From positions 1 to 64,000 of the forward strand of contig DXIO01000147.1 of NCBI GenBank assembly GCA_019112875.1: a stretch of 64,000 nt of DNA. Reading direction: 5' to 3'. The stretch is from Candidatus Aquabacterium excrementipullorum (lineage in GTDB: Bacteria; Pseudomonadota; Gammaproteobacteria; Burkholderiales; Burkholderiaceae_C). Below are positions 17,728 to 28,267 of this stretch, piece by piece; the stretch's first letter is position 1; each line of letters begins with the position of its first letter. The position numbers and the translations under genes are program-made. Below the pieces are notes generated by a model. That model was not told where the DNA came from. It searched no databases and worked only from the letters and a program-made list of their open reading frames with translations.

Positions 17728-20115
17728 ATGGCACGCACCCACATCCTCGGCTTTCCGCGCATTGGCGCGCACCGCGAACTGAAGTTCGCTCAAGAATCCT
17801 TCTGGCGCGGCGAGTCAGACGATGCGCACCTGCGCCAGACAGGCGCGGACCTGCGCCGCCGCCACTGGCAATTGCAGCGCGAGGCCGGACTGAGCACGGT
17901 GGCCGCAGGCGAGTTCGCCTGGTACGACCAGATGCTCAACACCAGCGCACTGCTCGGAAGCCTGCCTGCGCGCTTCGGCTTCGATGCCAAGGCCCTGACC
18001 TTGCCGCAGTACTTCGAACTGGCCCGCGGCAACAAGGCCCAACCCGCGATGGAGATGACCAAGTGGTTCGACACCAATTACCACTACCTGGTGCCCGAGC
18101 TGGGGCCTCAGTCCACCTTCGATGGCGGTGTGGACTGGCTGTTCGACGAAGTGGCCGAGGCACAGGCCCTGGGGCACACCGTCAAGCCGGTGCTGATCGG
18201 CCCGGTCACCTATCTGTGGCTGTCCAAGTCGCACGTGGCCGGCTTTGATCGCCTGAGCCTGCTGCCCCGCGTGGTGGCGGCCTATGGCCGCGTGCTGGAC
18301 CGACTGAAGGCGCAGGGCATCGATTGGGTGCAGATCGACGAGCCGGCGCTGTGCCTGGATCTGGAGGCCGATTGGCTGGGCGCCTTTGCGCCGGCCTACG
18401 AGACGCTGTCGAGGGCCGGGCTCAAGCTCCTGCTGGCCACGTACTTCGACTCCGCCGCGGACCACGCCGTGCTGGCCGCGCGCTTGCCGGTGCAAGGCTT
18501 CCACATCGACCTGGTCCGGGCACCTCAGCAGCTCGATGCCTGGCTGAAGGTGCTGCCTGCCCAGGCCGTGCTGTCGGTGGGAGCGGTCGATGGGCGCAAC
18601 ATCTGGCGCACGGACCTGCGCCGCGCCCTTGCCCGGTTGACGCCCCTGCAGGCCCAGTTGGGCGATCGCCTCTGGGTGTCGGCATCGTGTTCGTTGCTGC
18701 ACGTGCCGGTATCCCTGGGCAGCGAGGCCAAGCTGGATGCCGAAGTCAAGTCGTGGCTGGCGTTCGCCACCGAGAAGCTCGATGAGATCGCTGTGCTGGC
18801 GCGGGCCTTGAACGATGGCGAGCACGAGGTCGTGGCCGAGCTGTCGGCATCCGACCTGGTCCAGGCCTCCCGACGCGGCTCCAAGCGCGTGGTGAACGAC
18901 GTGGTGCAAAAGCGCCTGGCCGCCGTCACCACGGGCATGGCGCATCGCCGCAGCCCCTTCGCGCAGCGTATCGAGCGCCAGCGCGAGGCCCTGCAGTTGC
19001 CGCCGCTGCCCACCACCACCATTGGCTCCTTCCCGCAGACGGCCACCATCCGTCAGACACGTGCGGCGCACAAGCGTGGCGAGCTCAGCGCGCTGGACTA
19101 CCTGCAGCGCATCCGTGCCGAGATCGAACTGGCCGTGCGCAAGCAGGAAGCGCTGGGCCTGGACGTGCTGGTGCACGGCGAGGCCGAGCGCAACGACATG
19201 GTCGAGTACTTCGGCGAGTTGCTGTGGGGCTATGCCTTCTCCGAGAACGGGTGGGTACAGAGCTACGGTTCGCGCTGCGTGAAGCCGCCCATCATCTATG
19301 GCGATGTCTACCGCCCCGAGCCGATGACGGTGGAGACGGCGCGCTACGCCCAATCGCTGACCGGCAAGCTGATGAAGGGCATGCTGACCGGCCCGGTGAC
19401 GATGCTGCAGTGGTCCTTCGTGCGCGATGACCAGCCGCGCGAAACCACTGCGCTGCAATTGGCCCTGGCCATCCGCGACGAGGTGTCCGACCTGGAGAAA
19501 GCCGGCATCCGCGTGATCCAGATCGACGAGCCGGCCCTGCGCGAAGGCCTCCCCCTGCGCCAGAACGATTGGGCCGCTTACCTGGAGTGGGCGGTGCGCG
19601 CCTTCCGCATCTCGGCCTCCAGCGTCGCGGACGAAACGCAGATCCACACCCACATGTGCTATGCCGAGTTCAATGACATCCTGCCCTCGATCGCTGCGAT
19701 GGACGCGGACGTGATCACGATCGAGACGTCGCGATCGGCGATGGAACTGCTCGATGGTTTCGGCGCTTTCGATTACCCCAATGAGATCGGGCCGGGCGTG
19801 TATGACATCCACTCACCGCGTGTGCCCGGTGTTGACGCCATGGTGAAGCTGCTGGAGCGTGCCTGCGAGGTGATCCCGCCGCAGCGCCTGTGGGTCAACC
19901 CTGACTGCGGACTCAAGACCCGGGGCTGGATCGAAACCGAGGCGGCGCTGGCCAACATGGTCGAGGCCACCAAAGTGCTGCGCGACAAGCTCGGGGAGCC
20001 GGGCTCGGTGGCCTGGACGCAGGTGGCGTCCCGCGCGGAGCGCCGCGGGGCAGGCGCTGCGGGCGCCGGCCATGTCCATGGCCCCGAGTGCCAGGATTGC
20101 GGACGCGCTGCCTGA
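17728..20115 (+). CDS. metE: Cobalamin-independent methionine synthase MetE
   Basis: 5-Methyltetrahydropteroyltriglutamate-homocysteine methyltransferase: makes methionine by transferring a methyl group from folate without B12. The N-terminal half begins [15 protein letters not shown] and the C-terminal catalytic half contains [28 protein letters not shown], the zinc ligands in [13 protein letters not shown] (His, Cys) and [11 protein letters not shown] (Cys). Length is 795 residues, some 30 more than usual, because of a C-terminal Ala/Gly tail ending with [13 protein letters not shown] 17728 is preferred over an in-frame start at 17674 because [13 protein letters not shown] matches the family start. 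No B12 riboswitch is visible upstream. Confidence 0.97.
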   Translation: MARTHILGFPRIGAHRELKFAQESFWRGESDDAHLRQTGADLRRRHWQLQREAGLSTVAAGEFAWYDQMLNTSALLGSLPARFGFDAKALTLPQYFELARGNKAQPAMEMTKWFDTNYHYLVPELGPQSTFDGGVDWLFDEVAEAQALGHTVKPVLIGPVTYLWLSKSHVAGFDRLSLLPRVVAAYGRVLDRLKAQGIDWVQIDEPALCLDLEADWLGAFAPAYETLSRAGLKLLLATYFDSAADHAVLAARLPVQGFHIDLVRAPQQLDAWLKVLPAQAVLSVGAVDGRNIWRTDLRRALARLTPLQAQLGDRLWVSASCSLLHVPVSLGSEAKLDAEVKSWLAFATEKLDEIAVLARALNDGEHEVVAELSASDLVQASRRGSKRVVNDVVQKRLAAVTTGMAHRRSPFAQRIERQREALQLPPLPTTTIGSFPQTATIRQTRAAHKRGELSALDYLQRIRAEIELAVRKQEALGLDVLVHGEAERNDMVEYFGELLWGYAFSENGWVQSYGSRCVKPPIIYGDVYRPEPMTVETARYAQSLTGKLMKGMLTGPVTMLQWSFVRDDQPRETTALQLALAIRDEVSDLEKAGIRVIQIDEPALREGLPLRQNDWAAYLEWAVRAFRISASSVADETQIHTHMCYAEFNDILPSIAAMDADVITIETSRSAMELLDGFGAFDYPNEIGPGVYDIHSPRVPGVDAMVKLLERACEVIPPQRLWVNPDCGLKTRGWIETEAALANMVEATKVLRDKLGEPGSVAWTQVASRAERRGAGAAGAGHVHGPECQDCGRAA

Positions 20116-20267
20116 ACAGACGCTGTCGCCAGCCCTGTTCAGCGCTTCGGCCTGCACGATTTCACGAAGTAGCGTTGCAAACCGGCGGTTGTCCCTCTCC
20201 ATCGAACCGGCTGCTTGGGGGACACTGCCGGGGGCCGGGGGTGTTTCCCGGAGCAGGGCCTTGTTCA

Positions 20268-22121
20268 ATGCGTTTGTTCTCCGCGTCCAGCCTGGACACC
20301 CTCCGCAAGAGAGGCAGTCCGGAGATGGAGGCGCACATCGTGGGGGTGCGCGAGCGAGCCGCGCACGAGATGATTCCCATGGCGATGGCCTGCTCGCTGC
20401 TTGCCTCGCTGGCCCTGGTGGTCGTGTTGCGCGACAAGGTGCCGCTGCTGGGCCTGGGGCTGTGGTTCAGCGCCCGGGTCTTCATCGCGGCCTTGCGCGC
20501 CGCCCACACCTGGCTGTTCCTGACCGGGCGTCTGGCCGGCAGGCCGACCATGCCCCTCTACCGCCTTCTGGCCGGGCTTGATGCATTGCTCTGGAGCGCC
20601 CTGGGCTGGGGACTCACACCGATCTGGAACCTGGAGGTGGCGGTGATCACCGTCAGCACGCTGATCGGCGTGGCGGCACTGGGCGGTTTCATGCTGCACA
20701 TGGACCTGCGGGCCACGAGCCTGTTCATCGTGCCCCTGATGCTGCCCAATGCCTTCTATGCCGCGGGCCGCCAGGACGACATCGGCTGGTACTGCTTCTT
20801 CGGGGTGCTGGGACTGATGGTGGCCCTGCTGTTCGAAGCGTCCCGATCGGGGCGGCGCATCACGGAGTTGCTGCAACTGCGCTTTCAGGCGGATCAACTC
20901 GCACAGGCACAGGCACAGGCCTTGACCGAGGCGCAGTCGTTGGGCGAGATGAAGGGCCGCTTCGTGGCCACCATGAGCCATGAGATGCGCACGCCGCTGC
21001 ACGGGATCCTGGGGGTGGTGCGCATGGTCCGCCAGCAGGCCCGCGATGCGCAGACTCTGCGACACATGGATTTGATCCAGGGCGCCGGCGAACACCTCGT
21101 CAGCGTGATCAATGACGTGCTGGATTTCTCGCGCATCGAGTCCGGCGGCATGCCGCTGCACGAGCAGCCCTTCGACCTGCATGCCCTGCTGGACAACGTG
21201 GTCGAAACCTGGCGCGTGAGTTGCGAGGACAAAGGGGTGCGCATGGAGGCGGTGCTGGACGTGCCGCCCGCCAGCCAGGTGCAGGGCGATCCGGTGCGGC
21301 TGAGGCAGGTGCTCTACAACCTGCTGGGCAATGCGGTGAAGTTCACCTCCCAGGGGCATGTGCGTCTGAGCGTGTTCCGCGCCAGTGCGGCCATGGTGAC
21401 TTTCCGTGTGGAGGACACCGGGGTGGGCATTCCCAGCGACGAGTTGCCCCGTATCTTCGAGGCCTTCCGCCAGGCCGAAGACACGCACCGACGGCGCCTG
21501 GGCGGCTCCGGCCTGGGCCTGACCATTTCGCGCGAACTGTGCGTGGCCATGGGCGGCGACCTGCGCTGTTCCAGCGAGGAGGGTGTCGGCTCGGTGTTCG
21601 AGTTCACGCTGCCGCTGGCCAAAGTGATGCAACTGGGCGGTCCGGCGATGCCCGGGCCACGGGGGCGGGGCGCGCCGCGCTTCGAGGTCGGGCCTGCGCC
21701 GTTCACCGGGTGGACCTTGTCCGATGGTCCGCCGCCGCACGTGCTGCTGGTGGAGGACAACCCCGTCAATGCCCTGGTGGCCGAGGCTGAACTGGCACGG
21801 CTGGGCATCCGCGTGACGGTGCTCGGCAACGGTCAGGAGGCGGTGGACTGGCTGGACAGCGAGCACGCCGACCTGGTGTTGATGGATTGCGAAATGCCCG
21901 TGCTCGATGGGCTGGAGGCCACGCGCCGCATCCGGGAGCGCGAACGCCTGCAGGGCCGTCAGGCCGTGGTCATCGTGGCCTTGACGGCCAATGGCCGCGA
22001 GGTCTACGGCGACCGCTGCCGGGAGGTGGGCATGAACGATCACCTGCTCAAGCCTTTCCAGCCCGAAGACCTGGCGCGCCTGCTCGGCCGCCACCTGCGC
22101 CCTCAGGCCTGTCCGGCCTGA
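20268..22121 (+). CDS. Hybrid sensor histidine kinase/response regulator
   Basis: Membrane-bound hybrid kinase of 617 residues. About six hydrophobic segments fill residues 35-190, followed by a short coiled linker (QADQLAQAQAQALTEAQ). The kinase core has an H-box (FVATMSHEMRTPLHGIL, His near residue 240), an N-box (QVLYNLLGNAVKFT), a G1 box (VEDTGVGIP) and a G2 box (GGSGLGLTIS). A receiver domain near the C-terminus starts VLLVEDNPVNALVAE and carries the phospho-acceptor Asp in LVLMDCEMPVLDG and the conserved Lys in LLKPF. The input signal is unknown. It lies 152 nt after metE, with no obvious partner regulator nearby. ATG 20268 is preferred; the frame is open further upstream. Confidence 0.92.
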   Translation: MRLFSASSLDTLRKRGSPEMEAHIVGVRERAAHEMIPMAMACSLLASLALVVVLRDKVPLLGLGLWFSARVFIAALRAAHTWLFLTGRLAGRPTMPLYRLLAGLDALLWSALGWGLTPIWNLEVAVITVSTLIGVAALGGFMLHMDLRATSLFIVPLMLPNAFYAAGRQDDIGWYCFFGVLGLMVALLFEASRSGRRITELLQLRFQADQLAQAQAQALTEAQSLGEMKGRFVATMSHEMRTPLHGILGVVRMVRQQARDAQTLRHMDLIQGAGEHLVSVINDVLDFSRIESGGMPLHEQPFDLHALLDNVVETWRVSCEDKGVRMEAVLDVPPASQVQGDPVRLRQVLYNLLGNAVKFTSQGHVRLSVFRASAAMVTFRVEDTGVGIPSDELPRIFEAFRQAEDTHRRRLGGSGLGLTISRELCVAMGGDLRCSSEEGVGSVFEFTLPLAKVMQLGGPAMPGPRGRGAPRFEVGPAPFTGWTLSDGPPPHVLLVEDNPVNALVAEAELARLGIRVTVLGNGQEAVDWLDSEHADLVLMDCEMPVLDGLEATRRIRERERLQGRQAVVIVALTANGREVYGDRCREVGMNDHLLKPFQPEDLARLLGRHLRPQACPA

Positions 22122-22148
22122 ATCACACGCGCGCTTTCGAGACGCGCC

Positions 22149-23195
22149 TCAGGCGGCCGTGGTCACTGGTGTGCAGGCCTGGCGCAGCACGTCGAGGTAG
22201 CCCGGCTCGGCGGGCAGGGCGTGCTTGTCGCGCAGCATGCGGTGCATGAGCGGCAGCCGGTAGTAGGGCACCGAAGCCATCACGTGGTGCTCCAGGTGGT
22301 AGTTCACGTGCACAGGGGCCACGGTGATGCGGGCCAGCCAGCCGGCGCGCGTGGTGCGTGTGTTGAGGAACATGTCCGGCGTGCGCGCCAGGCAGCCATG
22401 CTCGGCGATGGAGCGGATGCGGATGAACAGCGGCAGTGGCGTGATGTAGGCCAGTGCCCAGACGCCATACAGCCAGGCGTGGCCCGTGAGCGCCAGGATG
22501 CCCCAGAGCACCGCGTTGGCCAGCAGCATGGGCGCCATGTTGCGCAGCGCGCTGCCCACGTAGTGGTACCAGCGCCGGCCGTTTCGCGGCAGCCACTGGA
22601 TGTCGTTGGACACCGTCCACTTGAGCACGCCGGCGTCCATCAGGATCAGGCCGTAAATCGTCTTCAGGCCCGTGAGGCCGGTGATGTCGCGCAGGAACTT
22701 GCGCGCCATGGAGCGGCGTGTGACGGGGTAGTCGACGTGCAGCAGCAGGTCCGGATCCGCCTCGGTGCCGGTCTTGGTGTGATGGACGAAATGGTGGGCG
22801 CGGTACTTGTGCAGGTGCTGCCATACGGGACGGGCGCACAGCCAGTCCACGATCACATCGTTCATCCAGCGCGTCTTGAACAGGGTGCCGTGCGAGCCTT
22901 CATGCTGCAGGATGGCCAGGCACAGCTGACGCCCCGCGATCACGGCCAGCGCGCCGATGAAGGTGAAGGCATTGGGCCAGCGCGCCAGCACGGCGAAGGT
23001 GGCCGCGATGACACCCCAGGTGGAGAGGATGGCCCAGGCGCCTCGCCAGTCGGAGCGTGCCGTGAGCTGGGCGATCTGCTCGCGGGTGAACAGCTCGTTG
23101 ACCTTGCGCCGCGTGGTGGCCGGCAGCACCGTGGGGGTGGCGCTTTCGGGAGCTGGGGCGGTCTTGTCGAAGGCGGTGGCGGGGCTGGCGGTCAT
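22149..23195 (-). CDS. Fatty acid desaturase family protein
   Basis: Integral-membrane di-iron desaturase or hydroxylase of 348 residues. The three histidine boxes are present in the usual order: HEGSH near residue 118, HFVHH near 155, and HVNYHLEHH near 295. Hydrophobic segments lie before box 1 and between boxes 2 and 3. It introduces a double bond or hydroxyl into a lipid chain; the substrate is not evident. It starts 34 nt downstream of the PaaX-like regulator and is probably in the same transcript. GAGG lies about 8 nt before ATG 23195. Confidence 0.9.
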   Translation of the reverse strand: MTASPATAFDKTAPAPESATPTVLPATTRRKVNELFTREQIAQLTARSDWRGAWAILSTWGVIAATFAVLARWPNAFTFIGALAVIAGRQLCLAILQHEGSHGTLFKTRWMNDVIVDWLCARPVWQHLHKYRAHHFVHHTKTGTEADPDLLLHVDYPVTRRSMARKFLRDITGLTGLKTIYGLILMDAGVLKWTVSNDIQWLPRNGRRWYHYVGSALRNMAPMLLANAVLWGILALTGHAWLYGVWALAYITPLPLFIRIRSIAEHGCLARTPDMFLNTRTTRAGWLARITVAPVHVNYHLEHHVMASVPYYRLPLMHRMLRDKHALPAEPGYLDVLRQACTPVTTAA

Positions 23196-23229
23196 GGTGG
23201 CGCCTCAGGAGAGGCGTTGGCGTTGGGAA

Positions 23230-24120
23230 TCAGTGGGGACGCTCGCCGGGCGGTGAGGTGGCGGCATCGTCGGTCAGGCTGGTGTTGGCGCGGCCGCCGG
23301 TCAGCAGATGGGCCAGCAGCTTCTGCCAGATCACATGGCCGGCGCGGTCGTAAGCCTGCACGGCCTCGTTGAAGGCGCGGCGCTCTGCCACGTCGACCAG
23401 AGGCTCGGGCAGGAGCGGGTCGAACACCAGTTGGCGGATGGCTTCGTTGCCCAGCAGGTAGCACTCGCGGGCGGCCACGTCGGTGTCAAGCTGATCGGCG
23501 TGGGCCATCCAGCGCTGCAGCTTCTGGCGCGTGGCCTGGTAGCTGGCCGTGAGGGCGGGGCCATCCCACAGGTGGCGGGCGGCCTGCTCGCGGCCCTTGT
23601 CCAGATCATGGGCGGAGAAGACGGGGGCGCTGGAATCCAGGCCCAACTTGTACAGGCGCTCGCGCACCACGGGGGCGTGGCCCACCAGGTTGTCGGGACG
23701 CAGGTAGAGCGTGGGCTCAAGCTCGCGGAAGCCCGCCATGGTCAGTGCGCGTTCACGGGCGCGCAGGGCGGGGCGGTCGCTGCGGCCCAGGGCGCCGGTG
23801 CTGACGACGAGCCAGCGGCCATCCCACTCGCAGGCGCGCTGTTCGAGCGTGCGCCAGCGAGAGACATCATCGGCGAGCGGCGCGGCCTGAGGACCCAGGC
23901 GGTAACTGCCACGGCCAGCGGCCTCCACCAGCCCGGCGGCGGCCAGGCGCACCAGGGCCACTCGCACGCTGTTCTCGCGGATACCGAAGAGGGCGCAGGC
24001 GCCGACCGCCTCACGCGAGGTGAGCGGGCCATCGGCGGCCATCAACAGGTTGAGGATGAGGTGCTTCGGGTTCGGAGCCATGGCGGTGTCGAGGTCTGAG
24101 GGGATGTTAGGGAATGACAT
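23230..24120 (-). CDS. PaaX-like transcriptional regulator
   Basis: Regulator of the PaaX family (phenylacetyl-CoA-responsive repressors and relatives), 296 residues. The N-terminal winged helix reads KHLILNLLMAADGPLTSREAV...GIRENSVRVALVRLAAAGLVEAAGRGSYRLG, and the C-terminal domain contains CEWDGRWLVVSTGALG and LYLRPDNLVGH, as in PaaX. A start at ATG 24081 (MAPNPKHLIL) is also plausible, because TTGACA and TAACAT spaced 18 bp apart overlap the upstream start codon and no ribosome binding site favours 24120. No phenylacetate genes are present; the only apparent target is the desaturase gene downstream, so the ligand may be a different acyl-CoA. Confidence 0.85.
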   Translation of the reverse strand: MSFPNIPSDLDTAMAPNPKHLILNLLMAADGPLTSREAVGACALFGIRENSVRVALVRLAAAGLVEAAGRGSYRLGPQAAPLADDVSRWRTLEQRACEWDGRWLVVSTGALGRSDRPALRARERALTMAGFRELEPTLYLRPDNLVGHAPVVRERLYKLGLDSSAPVFSAHDLDKGREQAARHLWDGPALTASYQATRQKLQRWMAHADQLDTDVAARECYLLGNEAIRQLVFDPLLPEPLVDVAERRAFNEAVQAYDRAGHVIWQKLLAHLLTGGRANTSLTDDAATSPPGERPH

Positions 24121-24132
24121 GTTTCTTTGTCA
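24115..24132. promoter_or_regulatory. Palindrome over the PaaX-like gene start, candidate operator
   Basis: TGACA (24115-24119) and TGTCA (24128-24132) form an inverted repeat with an 8-bp spacer. It overlaps the first start codon of the regulator gene and a possible -35 box, a position suited to autorepression of the regulator-desaturase operon. Confidence 0.45.
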
Positions 24133-24313
24133 ATCCTTTTTTGCGATTTCATGTAATCATTCAGCGAGGCTGCATGCAGGTGCTGGAAGATGACGTGAGG
24201 GAACTGGCGCAAAACGGCCGCCGGTGCCAATGTCCGAAAGTATGCCTTTGCGGAAGGGGCGCCGGCTGTGGTGTGGTAGAGCGTGACAGGGATTGACAGG
24301 CCCTTGAATGCGC

Positions 24314-24355
24314 AAAGGCCGCCCCACGTGCCGTATGGCACGGGCGGCGGCCTTT
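24314..24355. terminator. Terminator downstream of the carboxylase gene
   Basis: A perfect 10-bp outer stem (AAAGGCCGCC at 24314-24323, GGCGGCCTTT at 24346-24355) plus an inner GTGCC/GGCAC stem with a GTAT loop, flanked by short T runs on both strands. It lies 41 bp after the stop of the guanidine operon and probably ends it. The remainder of 24133-24313 holds no gene I can support. Confidence 0.8.
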
Positions 24356-24396
24356 TGTGAAAGTGGACGGTGAGTGGCTTGGGATGATGCAGGCGT

Positions 24397-27300
24397 TCAG
24401 GCCGCCAGCACGACCACGTCCTGCCCTGCGGTGACGCCACTGCCTTCCTTGCAGCGCACGCTGAGCACCGTGCCCTTGGCGGGCGCCGTCACGGGGAACT
24501 CCATCTTCATCGACTCGACGATGGCCAGGGTCTGGCCTTCATCGACGGTATCGCCCTTGGCCACCAACACTTTCCACACGCTGCCGGGCACGGGGCTGCC
24601 GACGGCGGTGGCGCCTTCGGGCAGGGCGCTGTCATCGGGCGGTGGGGACAGGTCCAGTTCGCTCAGGCTGCCATCCTGACCCGAGGCCTTCCAGCGCTCG
24701 CGCTCGGCATCGAAGGCGGCCTGCTGGCCTTGCTTGAAGGCGCCGATGCTGTCGGCTTCACGCTGCAGGAACTGGCGGTAGTCGCGCAGGCTGAAGGTGC
24801 CGTGCTCGATGCGCAGCTTCAAGCGCCCTGCGGGGAAGTCGCGGCGCATCTGCAGCAGCTCTTCTTCGCTGGCGGGGTAGAAGCGGATCTGGTCGAAGAA
24901 GCGCAGCAGCCAGGGCTTGCCGGCTTCGAAGTCGGCCGCGCCATGGCGCTCGTCGCGCCAGCGGTTCCACATTTGCACGGTGCGGCCGACGAACTGGTAG
25001 CCGCCGGGGCCTTCCATGCCGTACACGCACAGGTAGGCGCCACCGATGCCCACGGCGTTCTCGGGCGTCCAGGTGCGGGCGGGGTTGTACTTGGTGGTGA
25101 CCAGGCGGTGGCGCGGGTCCAGCGGGGTGGCCACGGGGGCGCCGAGGTAGACATCGCCCAGGCCCATCACCAGGTAGCTGGCATCGAAGAGGATGCGTTT
25201 CACATCCTCGATGCTGCCCAGGCCATTGATGCGGCGGATGAACTCGATGTTGCTGGGGCACCAAGGTGCGTCGGCGCGCACGGACTGCATGTACTTCTCG
25301 ATGGCCAGGCGCGTGGCGCTGTCGTCCCAGGACAGGGGCAGCCACACGGTGCGGGTGGGCACGGTGAGGTCGTCCAGCGAAGGCATCGCGGCTTCGGCCT
25401 GGTCGATCGCTTGCAGCAGATGGGGGCGGGGCAGGGTGGCCGGATCGAAATGGATCTGCAGCGAGCGGATGCCTGGGGTCATGTCGACGATGCCGTCGAG
25501 CTGGCCTTGCTGGCGTTGCGTATCCAGTGCTGTCATCAGTGCGTGCACATGGAAGCGCAGCGTGAGGTCGAGCACCAGGGGGCCGAATTCGATCAGCAGG
25601 TAGCGGTCGCCAGCCTGGCGGATGCAGCGTGCCGGGAGGGCGGTGGTGTCGTCGGCCAGGCGCTGGCTTAGGATGGGGGAGAGACTGGCGGTGACTTCGG
25701 GCGCGGGGATGCCCGCGGGCAGTGGGACGGACGCAGTGAGATTCGAACTCACGGACTTGGCCGAAGCCACGAGTTCATCCTGGGCCTGCTGCAGCGCTTG
25801 CGCCTGCTCATGCGTCAACGCAATGAAGCGCAGCGTATCCCCCGCCTTGAGCTGCCCCAGCTTCCAGCGCTCGGCCGCCACCACCACGGCCGGGCACACG
25901 AAGCCGCCCAGGCTGGGGCCGTCCGGGCCCAGGATCACGGGCATGTCGCCGGTGAAGTCGATCGCGCCGATGGCGTAGGCGTTGTCGTGGATGTTGGAAG
26001 GGTGCAGGCCGGCCTCGCCGCCGTCGGTGCGAGCCCATTGTGGCTTCGGGCCGATCAGGCGCACGCCGGTGCGGCTGCTGTTGTAGTGCACCTGATAGTC
26101 CGTGCCGAAGAAGGTGGTGATGTCTTCGGATGTGAAGAAGTCTGGCGCGCCGTGTGGGCCGTAGAGCACGCCGATGGTCCAGTGCCTGGTGAAGGGGCTG
26201 GTGGCTTCTTGGGTGGCCGAGGTTTCTCGCGGCGCGATGCCTTGCGGCGGTTCGTCAGGCGCTGAGAACGCATGCAGCATGTCCCCCGTGCGCAGCGTGC
26301 GGCCGGCGTGACCACCGAACTGCCCCAGCGTGAAGGTGCTGCGGCTGCCCAGGTAGGTGGGCACGTCCAGGCCGCCCTGCACGGCCAGGTAGGTGCGCGC
26401 ACCGCCTTCGCTCAGCGGCACGGGGCCGAGCTTGAGCGTGCTGCCCGCAGGCAGGCGCAGCGCGCGGTTGAAGGCTTGCGCGAAAGGCAGGGGCTTGCCG
26501 TCGAGCGTGATGGCCATCGGCGCACCACACAGCGCGATGACCAGTTCGCTGTGCAGCTTCAGGGTGGGGCCGGCCACCGTGCATTCCAGGCCTGCGACGC
26601 CGGCCGCGTTGCCCACCAGCGTGTTGGCCAGGCGCAGGTGCAGGTCGTCCATGGGGCCGGAGGGCGGCACGCCCACGTCCCAGTGGCCAGTGCGGCCGGG
26701 CCAGTCCTGCACGGTGGTCTGCACGCCGCCGTCCAGCACCTCCAGCGCGCGCGGGTGCCACGCGAAGCTGCCCAGCGTGCTGGTGACGATGCGGCCTTGC
26801 GCGAACACGTCGGAACCGCTCACGGCACGCAGGTAGCGCAGGTTGGTTTCGATGCCGGCCAGACGTGTGGCGTCCAGGGCCTCTTGCAGCTTGAGCACGG
26901 CTTGTTCACGCGTGTCGGCCGTGACGATCAGCTTGGCGATCATCGGGTCGTAATAGGGCGGCACGTCGCTGCCGGTGTCCACCCAGCCATCGACGCGCAC
27001 GCCTTCGGGGAAGGCCACGTCGGTGAGTACGCCGGCGCTGGGTTGGAAGTTGCGGGCCGGGTCTTCGGCGTACAGGCGCACCTGGATGGAGGCGCCCTTG
27101 GGGACGGGGGCGTGAAGCGCCCATTGGTCGCCGCGTGCCAGGCGCACCATCCACTCGACCAGGTCCACGCCGGTCACCTGCTCGGTCACGCCGTGCTCGA
27201 CCTGCAGGCGCGTGTTGACCTCCAGGAAGTAGAAGGCGCCCGTGTCGGCGTCGAGCACGTATTCCACGGTGCCGGCGGAGCGGTAGTTCACGGCCTGGCC

Positions 27301-28119
27301 CAGGCGTTTGGCGGTGGCCAGCAGTTCGGCGCGCGTCTCTGCGTTGAGGTGCGGCGCGGGCGTCTCCTCGATCACCTTCTGGTTGCGGCGCTGGGCCGAG
27401 CAGTCGCGCTCACCCAGGGCGACGACAGTGCCGTGTCCATCGCCGAACAGCTGCACCTCGATGTGGCGCGCGCGCTCGACGAACTTCTCCAGGAACAGGC
27501 CGGCGTCCTTGAAGTTGGCGCGGGCCAGGCGCTCCACCGCTTCATAGGCCGCGTCCAGCTCGGCCTCGTTGCGCACCAGGCGCATGCCGATGCCGCCACC
27601 GCCGGCCGTGCTCTTGAGCATCACGGGGTAGCCGATGCGCTGGGCTTCTGCTCTCGCGTGAGCCGCGTCTTCCAGCAGCCCGCTTCCGGGCAGCAGCGGT
27701 ACCTGGTGCTGCTCGGCCAGCGCGCGCGCCGTGTGCTTCAGGCCAAAGGCCCGCATCTGATCGGGCGTGGGGCCGATGAAGGCGATGCCGGCGTCCTCGC
27801 AGGCCTGGGCGAAGGCGGGGTTCTCCGACAGGAAGCCGTAGCCAGGGTGGATGGCGCCGGCGCCGGTCTGGCGCGCGGCGGCCAGGATGCGCTCGACATC
27901 GAGGTAGCTTTGCGCGGCGGGCGCGGGGCCGATGCAGATGCTGGCATCGGCCAGGGCCACGTGGCGCGCATCCGCGTCAGCCTCGGAGTAGACGGCCACG
28001 GCCTTCAGCCCCATCTTGCGCAGCGTGCGGATGATGCGGCAGGCGATGGCGCCACGGTTGGCGATGAGGACGGTGTCGAAGCGGAGGGCAGTCGTGTTTG
28101 GGGTGGCGGACGTGCTCAT
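24397..28119 (-). CDS. Guanidine carboxylase (urea carboxylase family), biotin-dependent
   Basis: Biotin-dependent enzyme of 1240 residues with the urea-carboxylase layout. Residues 12-460 are biotin carboxylase ([28 protein letters not shown] for [19 protein letters not shown]). Residues 470-1110 are the carboxyltransferase with AHS2/KipA-like ([20 protein letters not shown]) followed by AHS1/KipI-like parts. The last 80 residues are the biotinyl domain, with the biotinylated lysine in [10 protein letters not shown]. Family members carboxylate urea or guanidine. Here the guanidine-I riboswitch, the two DUF1989 genes and the NitT/TauT-type transporter argue for guanidine as the substrate, giving carboxyguanidine. 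The gene is last in the operon, 148 nt after the DUF1989 gene. The fused or adjacent allophanate hydrolase often seen is absent. Confidence 0.93.
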   Translation of the reverse strand: MSTSATPNTTALRFDTVLIANRGAIACRIIRTLRKMGLKAVAVYSEADADARHVALADASICIGPAPAAQSYLDVERILAAARQTGAGAIHPGYGFLSENPAFAQACEDAGIAFIGPTPDQMRAFGLKHTARALAEQHQVPLLPGSGLLEDAAHARAEAQRIGYPVMLKSTAGGGGIGMRLVRNEAELDAAYEAVERLARANFKDAGLFLEKFVERARHIEVQLFGDGHGTVVALGERDCSAQRRNQKVIEETPAPHLNAETRAELLATAKRLGQAVNYRSAGTVEYVLDADTGAFYFLEVNTRLQVEHGVTEQVTGVDLVEWMVRLARGDQWALHAPVPKGASIQVRLYAEDPARNFQPSAGVLTDVAFPEGVRVDGWVDTGSDVPPYYDPMIAKLIVTADTREQAVLKLQEALDATRLAGIETNLRYLRAVSGSDVFAQGRIVTSTLGSFAWHPRALEVLDGGVQTTVQDWPGRTGHWDVGVPPSGPMDDLHLRLANTLVGNAAGVAGLECTVAGPTLKLHSELVIALCGAPMAITLDGKPLPFAQAFNRALRLPAGSTLKLGPVPLSEGGARTYLAVQGGLDVPTYLGSRSTFTLGQFGGHAGRTLRTGDMLHAFSAPDEPPQGIAPRETSATQEATSPFTRHWTIGVLYGPHGAPDFFTSEDITTFFGTDYQVHYNSSRTGVRLIGPKPQWARTDGGEAGLHPSNIHDNAYAIGAIDFTGDMPVILGPDGPSLGGFVCPAVVVAAERWKLGQLKAGDTLRFIALTHEQAQALQQAQDELVASAKSVSSNLTASVPLPAGIPAPEVTASLSPILSQRLADDTTALPARCIRQAGDRYLLIEFGPLVLDLTLRFHVHALMTALDTQRQQGQLDGIVDMTPGIRSLQIHFDPATLPRPHLLQAIDQAEAAMPSLDDLTVPTRTVWLPLSWDDSATRLAIEKYMQSVRADAPWCPSNIEFIRRINGLGSIEDVKRILFDASYLVMGLGDVYLGAPVATPLDPRHRLVTTKYNPARTWTPENAVGIGGAYLCVYGMEGPGGYQFVGRTVQMWNRWRDERHGAADFEAGKPWLLRFFDQIRFYPASEEELLQMRRDFPAGRLKLRIEHGTFSLRDYRQFLQREADSIGAFKQGQQAAFDAERERWKASGQDGSLSELDLSPPPDDSALPEGATAVGSPVPGSVWKVLVAKGDTVDEGQTLAIVESMKMEFPVTAPAKGTVLSVRCKEGSGVTAGQDVVVLAA

Positions 28120-28267
28120 GGGACGAGGGGCGCTTTCGTCGGCGTGGCGCAGGTCGTCCTGCGGTCATCGGGCTTCGCAGCGGGTCGTCCCGCCGGGGCT
28201 GTGTGGTGTCAGCCTGGGTGTCAACCTGGGTATGAGCGTGCCGGTGGGTGGCGCAAAAAAGCTCGTC

